From Psychrilyobacter atlanticus DSM 19335 (GTDB taxonomy: Bacteria; Fusobacteriota; Fusobacteriia; Fusobacteriales; Fusobacteriaceae), in contig NZ_KE384547.1 in the NCBI RefSeq assembly GCF_000426625.1, forward strand, positions 666,986 through 730,985: DNA of 64,000 nucleotides, in the 5' to 3' direction. The position numbers were made by a program, and so were the translations under genes. How positions within the stretch are numbered: position 1 is the first letter of the stretch; every line of letters begins with the position of its first letter. The notes beneath the pieces are model-generated. The model saw nothing but the letters and a program-made list of their open reading frames with translations. It ran no database searches and had not been told where the DNA came from. Shown here piece by piece: positions 17,010 through 25,524 of the stretch.

Positions 17010-20000
17010 ATGAAAAACAAATTTGTACATTTACACCTACATACAGAATATAGCCTCCTAGATGGAGTGGGAAAGATCGATGAGTATCTAGATCGTGCTC
17101 TGGAACTAAAGATGGATAGTGTGGCAATTACCGATCATGGAAATATGTTTGGTGCCATAGAATTTTATAAGAAAGCACGAAAAAGAGGGATAAAGCCAAT
17201 CCTTGGAATGGAAGCTTATATAAGTTTGGGTTCAATGAAGGAAAAGGAAAAAACAACCTATCACCTGGTACTTTTAGCTAAAAATGAAATAGGTTATAAA
17301 AATCTTATGAAACTATCTTCCATAGGATATTTGGATGGATTCTACTATAAACCCAGGATAGATAAAACTGTTTTAAAAAAATATAGTGAAGGACTCATAG
17401 GATTATCAGCCTGTATGCAGGGGGAGATAGCCCGTGGTATTAGAGATGAGAAAACTGCTGAGGAGTTAGGGAGTGTCATAGATTCCTATATAGATATATT
17501 TGGAAAGAAAGATTTCTATATAGAGTTACAGGATAATGGAATCCCAGAACAATATCCAATTAACGATAAATTATATAAATTAGCAAGGGAACATGATCTA
17601 CAAGTAGTGGGAACAAATGATGTTCACTACGCCCATTATGGGCAGCACGGGTTACAGGATGTCCTAATCTGTATACAAACAGGAAGCAAGATAGATGATG
17701 AGAAGAGGATGAGAATCCATACCAATGAATTGTTTATGAAAAGTAGGGAACAGTTGGTAGAAAAATTGGGGAAATATGAAGGTGCTTTAGAAAATACAGT
17801 AAAGATAGCAGAAAAATGTAACCTAGAGATTGAGTTTGGTAAATTTAAATTTCCTGAATATGAAGTCGGAGAAGAATTCAAAGATGTTCATGAGTATCTA
17901 AGAAAATTGGTCTATGATGGTTTGGACAAAAGATATCCAAACGGCATAGAGGAAAAGGCTATAGAAAGAGTAGAATACGAATTAGGAATTATAAGTAAGA
18001 TGGGGTATGAAGAATATTTTGTTGTTGTTTGGGATTTTATAGATTATGCTAAAAGACAGAATATACCTATAGGTCCTGGAAGGGGATCGGCCGCTGGTAG
18101 TATGGTCGCTTATACCCTTGGGATAACAGAGTTAGATCCCATAAAGTATAACCTTATATTTGAAAGATTTCTGAATCCGGAACGGATCTCTATGCCGGAT
18201 ATAGATATAGATATTTGCCAGGAAAGACGGCATGAACTTATAGAATATGTAGGAAAAAAATATGGCAGAGATAGAGTAGCTCAGATAATTACCTTTGGAA
18301 CAATGAAGGCTAGAGCTGCCATAAGGGATGTGGGAAGAGCTTTAAATATACCTCTTTATAAGGTCGATAAATTGGCCAAATTAATCCCGCAGTTTTATAC
18401 AATAGACAGAGCTATCCGCGATATAGGCGAATTTAAAAGGGCCTATGACACAGATGATGAGGCTAAAAAAATAATAGACATATCTAGAGGGTTGGAAAAT
18501 AAGGTGAGACATGCTTCTGTTCATGCTGCAGGAGTAGTGATAACTAAAAATCCACTGACCAATGATGTGCCATTATATTCGGATTCCAAAGGGGAGCAGG
18601 TCTGCACTCAATATCAGATGAAGGAATTAGAGGATTTAGGTCTATTAAAAATGGACTTCTTGGGACTACGAAATCTAACTATACTTCAAAGAACTATAGA
18701 TTATATAGAGGATGGAGTAGGTGTGAAAATAGAACTGAGTGATGTTCCACTAGATGCTCCACTGGTATATGATGCACTCCAAAGGGGAGATACCCTAGGA
18801 GTGTTCCAATTGGAATCTAGAGGTGTAAGAAAGTTATTAAAAAAATTAAAACCCAATAGTTTTGATGATGTCATTGCAGTTTTAGCTCTGTATCGGCCGG
18901 GACCTTTGGGGTCTGGGATGGTAGATGACTATATAGGTGTAAAAAATGGATTGAAAGATGCTGTATATCCCCATGAAAGTCTGGAAGAGGTGTTAAAGGA
19001 AACATATGGAGTAATATTGTACCAGGAACAGGTAATGAAAATAGCTTCTATTATGGCAAATTATTCTTTAGGGGAAGCAGATCTACTTCGTCGTGCTATG
19101 GGAAAAAAGATAGCAGAACTTATGGAAGAAAATAGATTAATATTTATTGAAAGATCAATAAAAAATGGCTATGAAAAAAAGATAGCAGAAAATGTATTCT
19201 ATCTTATAGATAAGTTTGCGGGATATGGGTTCAATAAGTCTCATTCGGCAGCTTATGGACTTATAGCTTATTGGACGGCATACTTTAAGGAGTACTATCC
19301 AAAGTATTACTATGCAGCTCTTATGACCTCTGAACGGGGTAATAATGATAAGCTGGCTATCTATATAGATGATGCTAAAAGTCATGGGATAGATGTAGGT
19401 TTACCCGATATAAATAAAGTTAGTAATAAATTTATAGTGGATGGGGAGCAGATTAGGTTTGGAATGTCCGCTATAAAGAACCTAGGTGAAGGAATAATAG
19501 ATAAACTCAGTAAAGATATAGATGAGTTTGGAATGTATAAAACTTTTGAAGATTTTGTTATTCGGACTAAGAAGATAGGGATGAATAAAAAAGCCTTGGA
19601 AGCTCTAGTATTATCAGGGACATTGGATAGTCTTCCAGGAAATAGAAGGGAAAAATATAGTTGCATCGAAAAGTCTTTGGTCTATGCTGCTCGTGTAGCT
19701 AAGGAAGATGAGATCCAGCAGATGAACTTATTTGGAGAAGCTCGTGCCACTATAGAGAGTTTTACCATGGGAACAATGGAAGAATATAAGATAGAAAATA
19801 TCTTAAAAGGTGAGAAAGAATACCTTGGATTTTATTTTACTGGGCATCCATTGGATAAATATAATGAACTGTTAAATGTATATGAACTGGATAAATTAGT
19901 GGAATTAAAAGTCGATAGACCACATCATGTACGGACTTGTGGGATAATCAGCGGGATAAAAAAAATAATAACTAAAAAAAATAAACAGATGATGGCTGTA

Positions 20001-20426
20001 TTTACTCTGGAAGATCACTTTGGAACCGTTAGTTGTACTGTATTTCCCAATGAGTTTGACAGATTATCTAACTATCTTGTAGAGGGAAATGCTGTATACT
20101 TAGAGGGGAGTGTACAATTAGACTTTTTTGGTGGAAACGAAGAAAAAAAGATAGTTATCAGAGAATTGAAATATTTAGAAGATATAGTGGAAGTACCTAG
20201 TTTTAAGGTGTATATACTAGTAGATGAAGAGACCAAGATAAAACTGCCTAAATTAAAAAAGATATTATTGGATCACAAAGGAAAGCATAGGGTCTACATT
20301 GCACTTAGAGAAAAAGATGGAAACAGAGTGGTTGAGTTGGGAGAAAAATATAAAGTAGAACCGAGTTCAGATTTTATCCATCAGGTAGGAGAACTCTTAG
20401 GAATAGATAAAATGAAGATTAAATAA
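17010..20426 (+). CDS. dnaE: DNA polymerase III alpha subunit (DnaE)
   Basis: This 1138-aa replicative polymerase has an N-terminal PHP domain (HLHTEYSLLDG, then DHGNMFG), the C-family polymerase core with GPGRGSAAGSMVAY and the catalytic aspartates in PDIDIDICQERR, the FNKSHSAAYG segment, a tandem HhH region and a C-terminal OB-fold. This is the DnaE form without an integral DnaQ exonuclease, not the Gram-positive PolC. Start ATG follows GGGAGGG. It is the only replication gene here and is transcribed between two promoters of the extended -10 type. Confidence 0.97.
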   Translation: MKNKFVHLHLHTEYSLLDGVGKIDEYLDRALELKMDSVAITDHGNMFGAIEFYKKARKRGIKPILGMEAYISLGSMKEKEKTTYHLVLLAKNEIGYKNLMKLSSIGYLDGFYYKPRIDKTVLKKYSEGLIGLSACMQGEIARGIRDEKTAEELGSVIDSYIDIFGKKDFYIELQDNGIPEQYPINDKLYKLAREHDLQVVGTNDVHYAHYGQHGLQDVLICIQTGSKIDDEKRMRIHTNELFMKSREQLVEKLGKYEGALENTVKIAEKCNLEIEFGKFKFPEYEVGEEFKDVHEYLRKLVYDGLDKRYPNGIEEKAIERVEYELGIISKMGYEEYFVVVWDFIDYAKRQNIPIGPGRGSAAGSMVAYTLGITELDPIKYNLIFERFLNPERISMPDIDIDICQERRHELIEYVGKKYGRDRVAQIITFGTMKARAAIRDVGRALNIPLYKVDKLAKLIPQFYTIDRAIRDIGEFKRAYDTDDEAKKIIDISRGLENKVRHASVHAAGVVITKNPLTNDVPLYSDSKGEQVCTQYQMKELEDLGLLKMDFLGLRNLTILQRTIDYIEDGVGVKIELSDVPLDAPLVYDALQRGDTLGVFQLESRGVRKLLKKLKPNSFDDVIAVLALYRPGPLGSGMVDDYIGVKNGLKDAVYPHESLEEVLKETYGVILYQEQVMKIASIMANYSLGEADLLRRAMGKKIAELMEENRLIFIERSIKNGYEKKIAENVFYLIDKFAGYGFNKSHSAAYGLIAYWTAYFKEYYPKYYYAALMTSERGNNDKLAIYIDDAKSHGIDVGLPDINKVSNKFIVDGEQIRFGMSAIKNLGEGIIDKLSKDIDEFGMYKTFEDFVIRTKKIGMNKKALEALVLSGTLDSLPGNRREKYSCIEKSLVYAARVAKEDEIQQMNLFGEARATIESFTMGTMEEYKIENILKGEKEYLGFYFTGHPLDKYNELLNVYELDKLVELKVDRPHHVRTCGIISGIKKIITKKNKQMMAVFTLEDHFGTVSCTVFPNEFDRLSNYLVEGNAVYLEGSVQLDFFGGNEEKKIVIRELKYLEDIVEVPSFKVYILVDEETKIKLPKLKKILLDHKGKHRVYIALREKDGNRVVELGEKYKVEPSSDFIHQVGELLGIDKMKIK

Positions 20427-20443
20427 CAGGTGTATTTTAGTTC

Positions 20444-20472
20444 TTGAAAGAAGATATTATATGTGTTAAAAT
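20444..20472 (+). promoter_or_regulatory. Promoter for the accB-like/accC genes
   Basis: TTGAAA (20444-20449), a 17-bp spacer and TAAAAT (20467-20472), with TGT immediately before the -10, just downstream of dnaE. Confidence 0.7.
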
Positions 20473-20506
20473 TTAGAGCGACTAAATGAGATTATGGGGA
20501 GGCAAG

Positions 20507-20929
20507 ATGAAAAACGATATGAATACTATCAATGAGATAATAAAAGTAATAGGTGAGTCACAACTTACAGAGATATCTATAGAGGAAAAAGATTTTAAAC
20601 TTCTTATAAAGAAGCCTAAGTTAGTATTAGAAGGAAGTATAGAAGAGGTAGAAGAAATAGAAGAGGCAGCAGCAGAAGTAGCTGTAACAGAACAAGTGAA
20701 AGAGATAATATCTGAAAGTGTAGGAAGATTTTACTATATAAATAAAGATGAAAAACCTATGATGACAGTAGGGATGGCTGTAAAAAAAGGTCAAAAAGTT
20801 GGTTATGTAGAAGCAATAGGAATTAAAACAGATATAAAAAGTGAATTTGATGGTGAAATAAAAGAAATTTTAGTAAAAAATGGAGAGGTTGCCGAATACG
20901 GAAAAGTATTGGTTAAAATAGGAGAATAA
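20507..20929 (+). CDS. AccB-like biotin/lipoyl-domain protein lacking the biotinyl lysine
   Basis: This protein resembles acetyl-CoA carboxylase BCCP: a short N-terminal helix, an acidic Glu/Ala-rich linker (about residues 40-65) and a C-terminal biotinyl-type domain with the usual VGxFY start, KKGQKV turn and DGEIKEILVKNGE. The hallmark EAMKM reads EAIGI, so Gly105 (codon 20819-20821) replaces the biotin-carrying lysine. The next Lys is two residues further on, off the hairpin tip. It cannot carry carboxybiotin in the standard way and recalls plant BADC proteins, which bind but do not replace BCCP. It sits 15 bp before accC. I place the start at ATG 20507 behind GGGGAGG; an ATG at 20486 is in frame but has no ribosome site. 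Confidence 0.85.
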   Translation: MKNDMNTINEIIKVIGESQLTEISIEEKDFKLLIKKPKLVLEGSIEEVEEIEEAAAEVAVTEQVKEIISESVGRFYYINKDEKPMMTVGMAVKKGQKVGYVEAIGIKTDIKSEFDGEIKEILVKNGEVAEYGKVLVKIGE

Positions 20930-20944
20930 TTAGGAGGAAAAAAG

Positions 20945-22300
20945 ATGTTTAAGAAGATATTAATCGCTAACCGTGGAGAGATAGCAGTTAGAATAATAAG
21001 AGCAGCAAAAGAATTAGAGATAAAGACAGTTGCTGTATACTCTGCAGCAGATAAGGAAAGTTTACATGTAACCTTAGCTGATGAAGCTATTTGTATAGGA
21101 CCTGCAATGAGTACTGAATCATACTTAAAAATACCAAATATAATTGCAGCAGCAGAAGCTACAGGAGCAGAAGCTATTCATCCAGGTTATGGATTCTTAG
21201 CTGAAAATGCTGATTTTGCAAAAATCTGTAAAAGACATGGGATAGTATTTATAGGGCCTAGTCCAGAGTGTATCAACAATATGGGAGATAAAGCTACAGC
21301 TCGTGCAACGGCAGTAGAAAATGGAGTGCCTCTAACTAATGGAACTGGAATAATCCATAAGATGGAAGATGCTAGAAAGGTAGTTCATGAGAAGATAGGT
21401 TACCCGGTAATGATAAAAGCCACTGCCGGTGGTGGTGGAAAAGGTATGAGAATAGCTAGAGATGATGAAGAGTTTGCAGTAAACTTTAGAGCAGCTCAGA
21501 ATGAAGCCGATGCAGCATTTGGAAATCCAGATTGTTATGTAGAAAAATATGTAGAAAACCCAAGACATATAGAGTTTCAGATTGTAGGAGATAAATTTGG
21601 AAATGTAGTTCATTTAGGAGAAAGAGACTGTTCTATTCAAAGAAGACATCAAAAATTAGTTGAGGAGGCACCATCTGCTACTTTACCAGAAGATGTAAGG
21701 GTAAAGATGGGAGAAGCAGCTGTAAAATTAGCTAAAGCTATAAACTATGACTCTGTCGGAACTTTAGAATTTTTAGTGGATGTAAATAATGACTTCTTCT
21801 TTATGGAGATGAATACAAGAGTACAAGTTGAGCATACTATTACGGAAGCTATTACTGGTTTTGATATAATTAAAGCTCAAATAATCGTGGCATCAGGTCA
21901 TGAGTTACATGTGAAACAATCAGACATAGAACTTCATGGACATTCTATTGAATGTAGAATAAATGCAGAGGATCCAGAAAATGGATTTATGCCTTCAGCA
22001 GGAACATTGGAGAAATACATTGTTCCAGGTGGAATAGGAGTTAGAGTAGATTCTCATTCATACCAAGGGTATAGCATACCACCATACTACGATTCTATGA
22101 TTGGAAAATTAATAGTTCATGGTGTAGATAGAGAGGAAGCTATCATCAGAATGAAGAGAGCACTTGAAGAATATAAGATAGAAGGAGTAGAAACTACTAT
22201 TAAATTTCATGAAAAAGTATTAGAAAATGAAGAGTTTAAAAGTGGAAATTATTCAACTAACTTTATAGAGAAAAATTTTCCTGAATATTTAAAAGGATAA
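20945..22300 (+). CDS. accC: Biotin carboxylase (AccC)
   Basis: AccC carboxylates biotin on BCCP using ATP and bicarbonate, the first half-reaction of acetyl-CoA carboxylase. The 451-aa length is standard. Visible motifs are FKKILIANRGEIAVRI at the N-terminus, the ATP loop GGGGKGMR, HLGERDCSIQRRHQK, and EMNTRVQVEH in the active site. The ribosome site AGGAGG precedes the ATG. It is co-transcribed with the AccB-like gene, which lacks the biotin lysine. A true BCCP and the accA/accD subunits must be encoded elsewhere. Confidence 0.96.
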   Translation: MFKKILIANRGEIAVRIIRAAKELEIKTVAVYSAADKESLHVTLADEAICIGPAMSTESYLKIPNIIAAAEATGAEAIHPGYGFLAENADFAKICKRHGIVFIGPSPECINNMGDKATARATAVENGVPLTNGTGIIHKMEDARKVVHEKIGYPVMIKATAGGGGKGMRIARDDEEFAVNFRAAQNEADAAFGNPDCYVEKYVENPRHIEFQIVGDKFGNVVHLGERDCSIQRRHQKLVEEAPSATLPEDVRVKMGEAAVKLAKAINYDSVGTLEFLVDVNNDFFFMEMNTRVQVEHTITEAITGFDIIKAQIIVASGHELHVKQSDIELHGHSIECRINAEDPENGFMPSAGTLEKYIVPGGIGVRVDSHSYQGYSIPPYYDSMIGKLIVHGVDREEAIIRMKRALEEYKIEGVETTIKFHEKVLENEEFKSGNYSTNFIEKNFPEYLKG

Positions 22301-22306
22301 AAATTT

Positions 22307-22331
22307 AAAAGGAGGATATAGTCCTCCTTTT
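22307..22331 (+). terminator. Terminator after accC
   Basis: The stem AAAAGGAGGA/TCCTCCTTTT with a 5-nt loop and T-run begins 6 bp after the accC stop. Confidence 0.88.
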
Positions 22332-22405
22332 TCCTTGAAATAATGAAATTAAAATTTAATTTAGTATATATTAATAAAAAATATAGGAAATGATAAAAAA
22401 AATGA

Positions 22406-22411
22406 TATACT
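22406..22411 (+). promoter_or_regulatory. -10 box for the asp23 operon
   Basis: TATACT preceded by TGA (extended -10) lies about 48 bp before the asp23-like start. No good -35 box is visible at 17 bp. Confidence 0.5.
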
Positions 22412-22458
22412 ATAAGTGTAACTGTTTATAAGTGAAAGATAATTTTGGAGGTGGACAG

Positions 22459-22824
22459 ATGTCTGAATTAGGAAACATTAAAATAGCTGATGACGTAGTA
22501 AAGGTAATAGCAGCAAAAGCAACAATAGAAGTGGATGGAATCTACAAGATGACAAGTGGAGTAACTGATGAAGTGAACAAGATCTTAGGTATCAATAAGA
22601 TGACTAAGGGAGTAAAGGTTGAAGTAGGAGAAAAAGAGTGTAGTGTAGATGTGCATATAGTTGTAGAGTATGGTTTTCCAATCCCAGTAGTAGCTACTAA
22701 TGTACAGGAAAATATAATTAAAAATATTACAGAATTGACTGGTCTTAAAGTTGTAGAAGTAAATGTCTATATTCAAGATGTTAAGGTGAAAGAAATTTCA
22801 AAAGAAGAAGTAATATTAGACTAG
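22459..22824 (+). CDS. Asp23/Gls24 family envelope stress protein
   Basis: This 121-aa protein of the alkaline-shock Asp23/Gls24 family has the typical start (LGNIKIADDVVKVIAAKATIE region) and the alternating strand pattern through VDVHIVVEYG. In Firmicutes Asp23 is tethered to the membrane by AmaP and affects cell-wall stress. The start at 22459 has TGGAGG 7-8 bp upstream; an in-frame ATG at 22432 has no ribosome site. It is followed by amaP and a DUF2273 gene, the canonical set, and then nusB. Confidence 0.9.
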   Translation: MSELGNIKIADDVVKVIAAKATIEVDGIYKMTSGVTDEVNKILGINKMTKGVKVEVGEKECSVDVHIVVEYGFPIPVVATNVQENIIKNITELTGLKVVEVNVYIQDVKVKEISKEEVILD

Positions 22825-22850
22825 AGGCGTTATACGCCTCTTATATTTTT
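22823..22850 (+). terminator. Hairpin between asp23 and amaP
   Basis: The stem AGAGGCG/CGCCTCT spans the asp23 stop and is followed by a broken T-tract. It is probably a partial terminator or processing site that lowers amaP expression relative to asp23. Confidence 0.55.
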
Positions 22851-22875
22851 AAGGTTTAAATTTGGGGGAATGGAT

Positions 22876-23394
22876 ATGTTTATGAAATTTATTTTTGGAA
22901 TAGCTTGGATAGGAATATTCATCTTAGCTGTACTTGGGATATATATAGGGATGTTTCCGGCATACTTAGAGATATTGGATTTTAACAGCCTAATAACCAG
23001 AGGTGCTGTAGCAGGAGTATCACTTGTTTATCTACTACTATTTGTAGAAAAATTGATAAATCTTTTTGAAAGACCAAAAGAATTAAGGATGAAAACTCCT
23101 AATGGAATGTTGAAAATATCTTCAAATTCTGTAAATAATATAGTAAAAGAAGTGGTAGGAGAGCATCCAAAAGTTAGAAATTTAAAAGTAAAAAATAAAA
23201 CTAATGGAAAAAAATTGAAAATTTTTGTATCTATTGATATAATGTCTAGTCAGTCCCTTTCGGATGACCTTAATTTAATCCAGCAAGATATTAAAGATCG
23301 GATTGAAAGTTATTTAGATTTGAGTATAACAGAAGTTGAACTTAGAGTAACTAAGTTAATTAAAGATAAATCTAATAATGGAAGAGGTGATTAA
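22876..23394 (+). CDS. amaP: Alkaline shock response membrane anchor protein AmaP
   Basis: AmaP recruits Asp23-family proteins to the cytoplasmic membrane. The protein (172 aa from this start) has two N-terminal TM segments (about residues 4-26 and 43-62) and a cytoplasmic alpha/beta domain that itself resembles Asp23. I prefer ATG 22876, 7 bp after GGGGG, over ATG 22870, which is only 1 bp from it. It lies between the asp23-like gene and the DUF2273 gene. Confidence 0.85.
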   Translation: MFMKFIFGIAWIGIFILAVLGIYIGMFPAYLEILDFNSLITRGAVAGVSLVYLLLFVEKLINLFERPKELRMKTPNGMLKISSNSVNNIVKEVVGEHPKVRNLKVKNKTNGKKLKIFVSIDIMSSQSLSDDLNLIQQDIKDRIESYLDLSITEVELRVTKLIKDKSNNGRGD

Positions 23395-23396
23395 TT

Positions 23397-23609
23397 ATGT
23401 TAGAGGAATTGATAGAAAAATTAGCAATAAATAGTAAAAAGTATATAGGTGGACTGATGGGATTTGCTTTTGGTTATATCTTTATAACCCACGGTATAAT
23501 ACCTATGATAGTAGTTATGTTGACAACTTTATTGGGGTCTATCTTTGGAGATAAAGAAAATATTAAAAAGCTAAAAAAAATATTGATTAATAGATTAAAA
23601 GAAGAATAG
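23397..23609 (+). CDS. DUF2273 small membrane protein
   Basis: This 70-aa protein has two closely spaced hydrophobic segments (about residues 18-33 and 35-50) and a basic C-terminal tail. It matches the small DUF2273 proteins that commonly accompany asp23 and amaP. Their function is not established; a structural role in the Asp23 membrane complex is likely. It begins 2 bp after amaP and ends 12 bp before nusB. Confidence 0.82.
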   Translation: MLEELIEKLAINSKKYIGGLMGFAFGYIFITHGIIPMIVVMLTTLLGSIFGDKENIKKLKKILINRLKEE

Positions 23610-23621
23610 GAAGGGAAAATT

Positions 23622-24071
23622 ATGAGTAGAAAGATCGCAAGAGAAGAGTTATTCAAGCTTTTATTTGAAGCTGACATGAACAAGGTAACACCATTAGAAA
23701 GACTGGAAGAATTTTTAGAAGATGGGAACAGAAGAGTAGAAATATCAGAAGATGAAGAGACTCCTAACAACGTTGAAGAACTTACTTTGACTAAAACAGA
23801 AGTGGAATTCATTAAAGAATTTGCAGCAGGAATAGACAAACACTATGGTACTATAAACCAAGAAATCGCTGAAAAGATGGATGAATGGTCATTAGAAACT
23901 GTAGGAAATGTAGAGAGATCATTACTTAGATTTGGTGTATATGAATTGATGTACGAAGAAACTGGTTTTGAAATTGTATTAAATGAGATTATTGAATTAG
24001 CTAAAATTTATGGAGATGCAACATCACATGAATTTGTAAACGGTGTATTGGCTAAGTTTGTAAAGAAATAG
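23622..24071 (+). CDS. nusB: Transcription antitermination protein NusB
   Basis: NusB binds boxA RNA with NusE (uS10) in rRNA antitermination. The 149-aa protein has the helical NusB pattern, with the SRKIAREELFKLLFEAD start, the ERSLLRFGVYEL core and the ending KIYGDATSHEFVNGVLAKF. It follows the asp23/amaP/DUF2273 genes, as in many Firmicutes, and is the last gene of this unit. A divergent acidic insert near residues 40-55 is unusual but does not break the fold. Confidence 0.95.
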   Translation: MSRKIAREELFKLLFEADMNKVTPLERLEEFLEDGNRRVEISEDEETPNNVEELTLTKTEVEFIKEFAAGIDKHYGTINQEIAEKMDEWSLETVGNVERSLLRFGVYELMYEETGFEIVLNEIIELAKIYGDATSHEFVNGVLAKFVKK

Positions 24072-24091
24072 TCTAAACTCTTCCTTTTTAT

Positions 24092-24135
24092 TGTTTCTCT
24101 TGATTAAGAGAAACGGAGGTTCAGAGTAAGTTAGC
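24092..24135 (+). repeat. Possible decayed copy of the RA hairpin
   Basis: GTTTCTCTTGATTAAGAGAAAC forms a hairpin (arms GTTTCTCTT and AAGAGAAAC) followed by GGAGGTTCAGAG. It resembles the second hairpin of the RA copy at 63517-63551 (TTTCTCAG, CTGAGAAACGGAACC). The match is short. Confidence 0.35.
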
Positions 24136-24186
24136 TTTCTTTTCCCTAGTTTTAGAGAAAAAATAAGAATAAAAGAGTTAAAATAA

Positions 24187-24223
24187 AAAGCAGAGATTAG
24201 ATAATTCTAATTTCTGCTTTTTT
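24187..24223. terminator. Bidirectional terminator between nusB and the aldo/keto reductase gene
   Basis: AAAAAGCAGAGATTAG pairs with CTAATTTCTGCTTTTT (one mismatch) with T-runs on both strands, between convergent genes. Confidence 0.85.
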
Positions 24224-24229
24224 ATTTTA

Positions 24230-25105
24230 TTATCTATTGCTTAATTTTTTTATTAGTCTTATATTTTCCTCTAAATTTTTAACCTTTGTAGTGCTGACTA
24301 GGATAGATTTTAGAGGTTCTTGTTTCATAACATACTCAAAAGCACTCTCTATAAGAGGTTTATTAGGAGATTTCAAGGTTTCAATTCTATCAAAGGTTTC
24401 CTTGTCATGAAATAAATCATTGAATTTTCTAATATCCATCTTGGCAAATTTATATCCTTTTTTCACTTTTTCTGACAGTAATCCTTGAGCTAGAGTACTG
24501 TAAGAGATGTATCCAATATCATTATTCTGACAAAAAGGAAGAATATCCTTTTCATCATTAGTTTGTAACATATTATACTGATTTTGAATGCTACTGATAT
24601 CGCATATATTGGAAGCCTGCTTCAGATCCTCCAGTTTAAAATTAGATACACCTACACCTTTTATTATATTTTGTTCTTTCAATTCGTTGAGAGTCTCAAA
24701 TACGGTCTCTAACGATGTTTTCTTGTCTAAGTGGTGAACTTGGTAGAGATCGAGATAGTCGGTCTTTAAACGCTTTAGAGTAGCTTCTATTTCAAACAAA
24801 ATTGAATCTCTGGATATATCATGAGTGACATGTCCCCATTCATTCCATCTAAGACCAAATTTACTGGCTATAACTAAATCTTTACGAATACTCTTTGTAA
24901 CATCTCCTAGGATCTCCTCTGATTTCCCAAATCCATAGATTGGTGCAGTATCGAAAAAGTTAATACCTAGTTCGATACTCTTTTCCAGAGTTTTAATAGC
25001 TTCCTCTTGGTTAACATCTTTCCATCCGTGTTTGGATAGAGCCCAACAACCAAAACCCAAAAGAGATATTTCTTTATCTATATTTTTAATCTTATTATAT
25101 TTCAT
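24230..25105 (-). CDS. Aldo/keto reductase
   Basis: This 291-aa NAD(P)H-dependent TIM-barrel oxidoreductase keeps the catalytic tetrad Asp/Tyr in FFDTAPIYG, Lys in VIASKFG, and His in YQVHHLD. The NADPH-binding C-terminal loop around STTKVKNLEENIRL is present. The substrate cannot be told from sequence; a small aldehyde or sugar is typical. It is transcribed alone on the minus strand, between the convergent nusB terminator and a large dispersed repeat. Confidence 0.92.
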   Translation of the reverse strand: MKYNKIKNIDKEISLLGFGCWALSKHGWKDVNQEEAIKTLEKSIELGINFFDTAPIYGFGKSEEILGDVTKSIRKDLVIASKFGLRWNEWGHVTHDISRDSILFEIEATLKRLKTDYLDLYQVHHLDKKTSLETVFETLNELKEQNIIKGVGVSNFKLEDLKQASNICDISSIQNQYNMLQTNDEKDILPFCQNNDIGYISYSTLAQGLLSEKVKKGYKFAKMDIRKFNDLFHDKETFDRIETLKSPNKPLIESAFEYVMKQEPLKSILVSTTKVKNLEENIRLIKKLSNR

Positions 25106-25272
25106 TTTTTACCTCTTTTTCTATTTTTTATCTTAAATTAAATTAGTCTATAGTAGGAGTAATTCATGGATTAATCCTTCCACAAGATTAAACTTTTTTT
25201 GTTACAGATTAAAAAAGATTATTAAAGCCTCTCAACGCAGACTAAAATCTGACTTATCCTTTGAATTCAATT

Positions 25273-25480
25273 CTTTTTCTAGATGTTATCTTAACTTCTC
25301 AGTAGATATATTGCGAGTTTCGTCGCGCCTACCATGCCCGTCAGGCACCCCACTAAGAAACGGGGATCCATGGTTTCACTTATATAACATCATTTAGAAA
25401 AAGTGAGCTTTTCTTTGGTTCGTTTCTTTTGCTCACCAAAATGAAATGAACTCGTATTAAAGGCGAAACCTTTAGAACCT
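25273..25480 (-). repeat. Dispersed hairpin repeat, RA family copy (minus orientation)
   Basis: This is a full copy in reverse orientation. It has hairpin 1 (AAAGG/CCTTT at 25459-25473), hairpin 2 (GTTCGTTTC..TTTTG with CAAAA..GAAATGAAC, 25418-25450), CCCC/GGGG and TGCC/GGCA stems, and the terminal TCTAGATGTTA. It fills most of the 419-bp gap between the aldo/keto reductase gene and the sensor kinase gene. No gene is seen in the gap. Confidence 0.85.
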
Positions 25481-25524
25481 TCGATTCATGATTATTAAAA
25501 TTATTTATATTCAATTGAGCTTTT

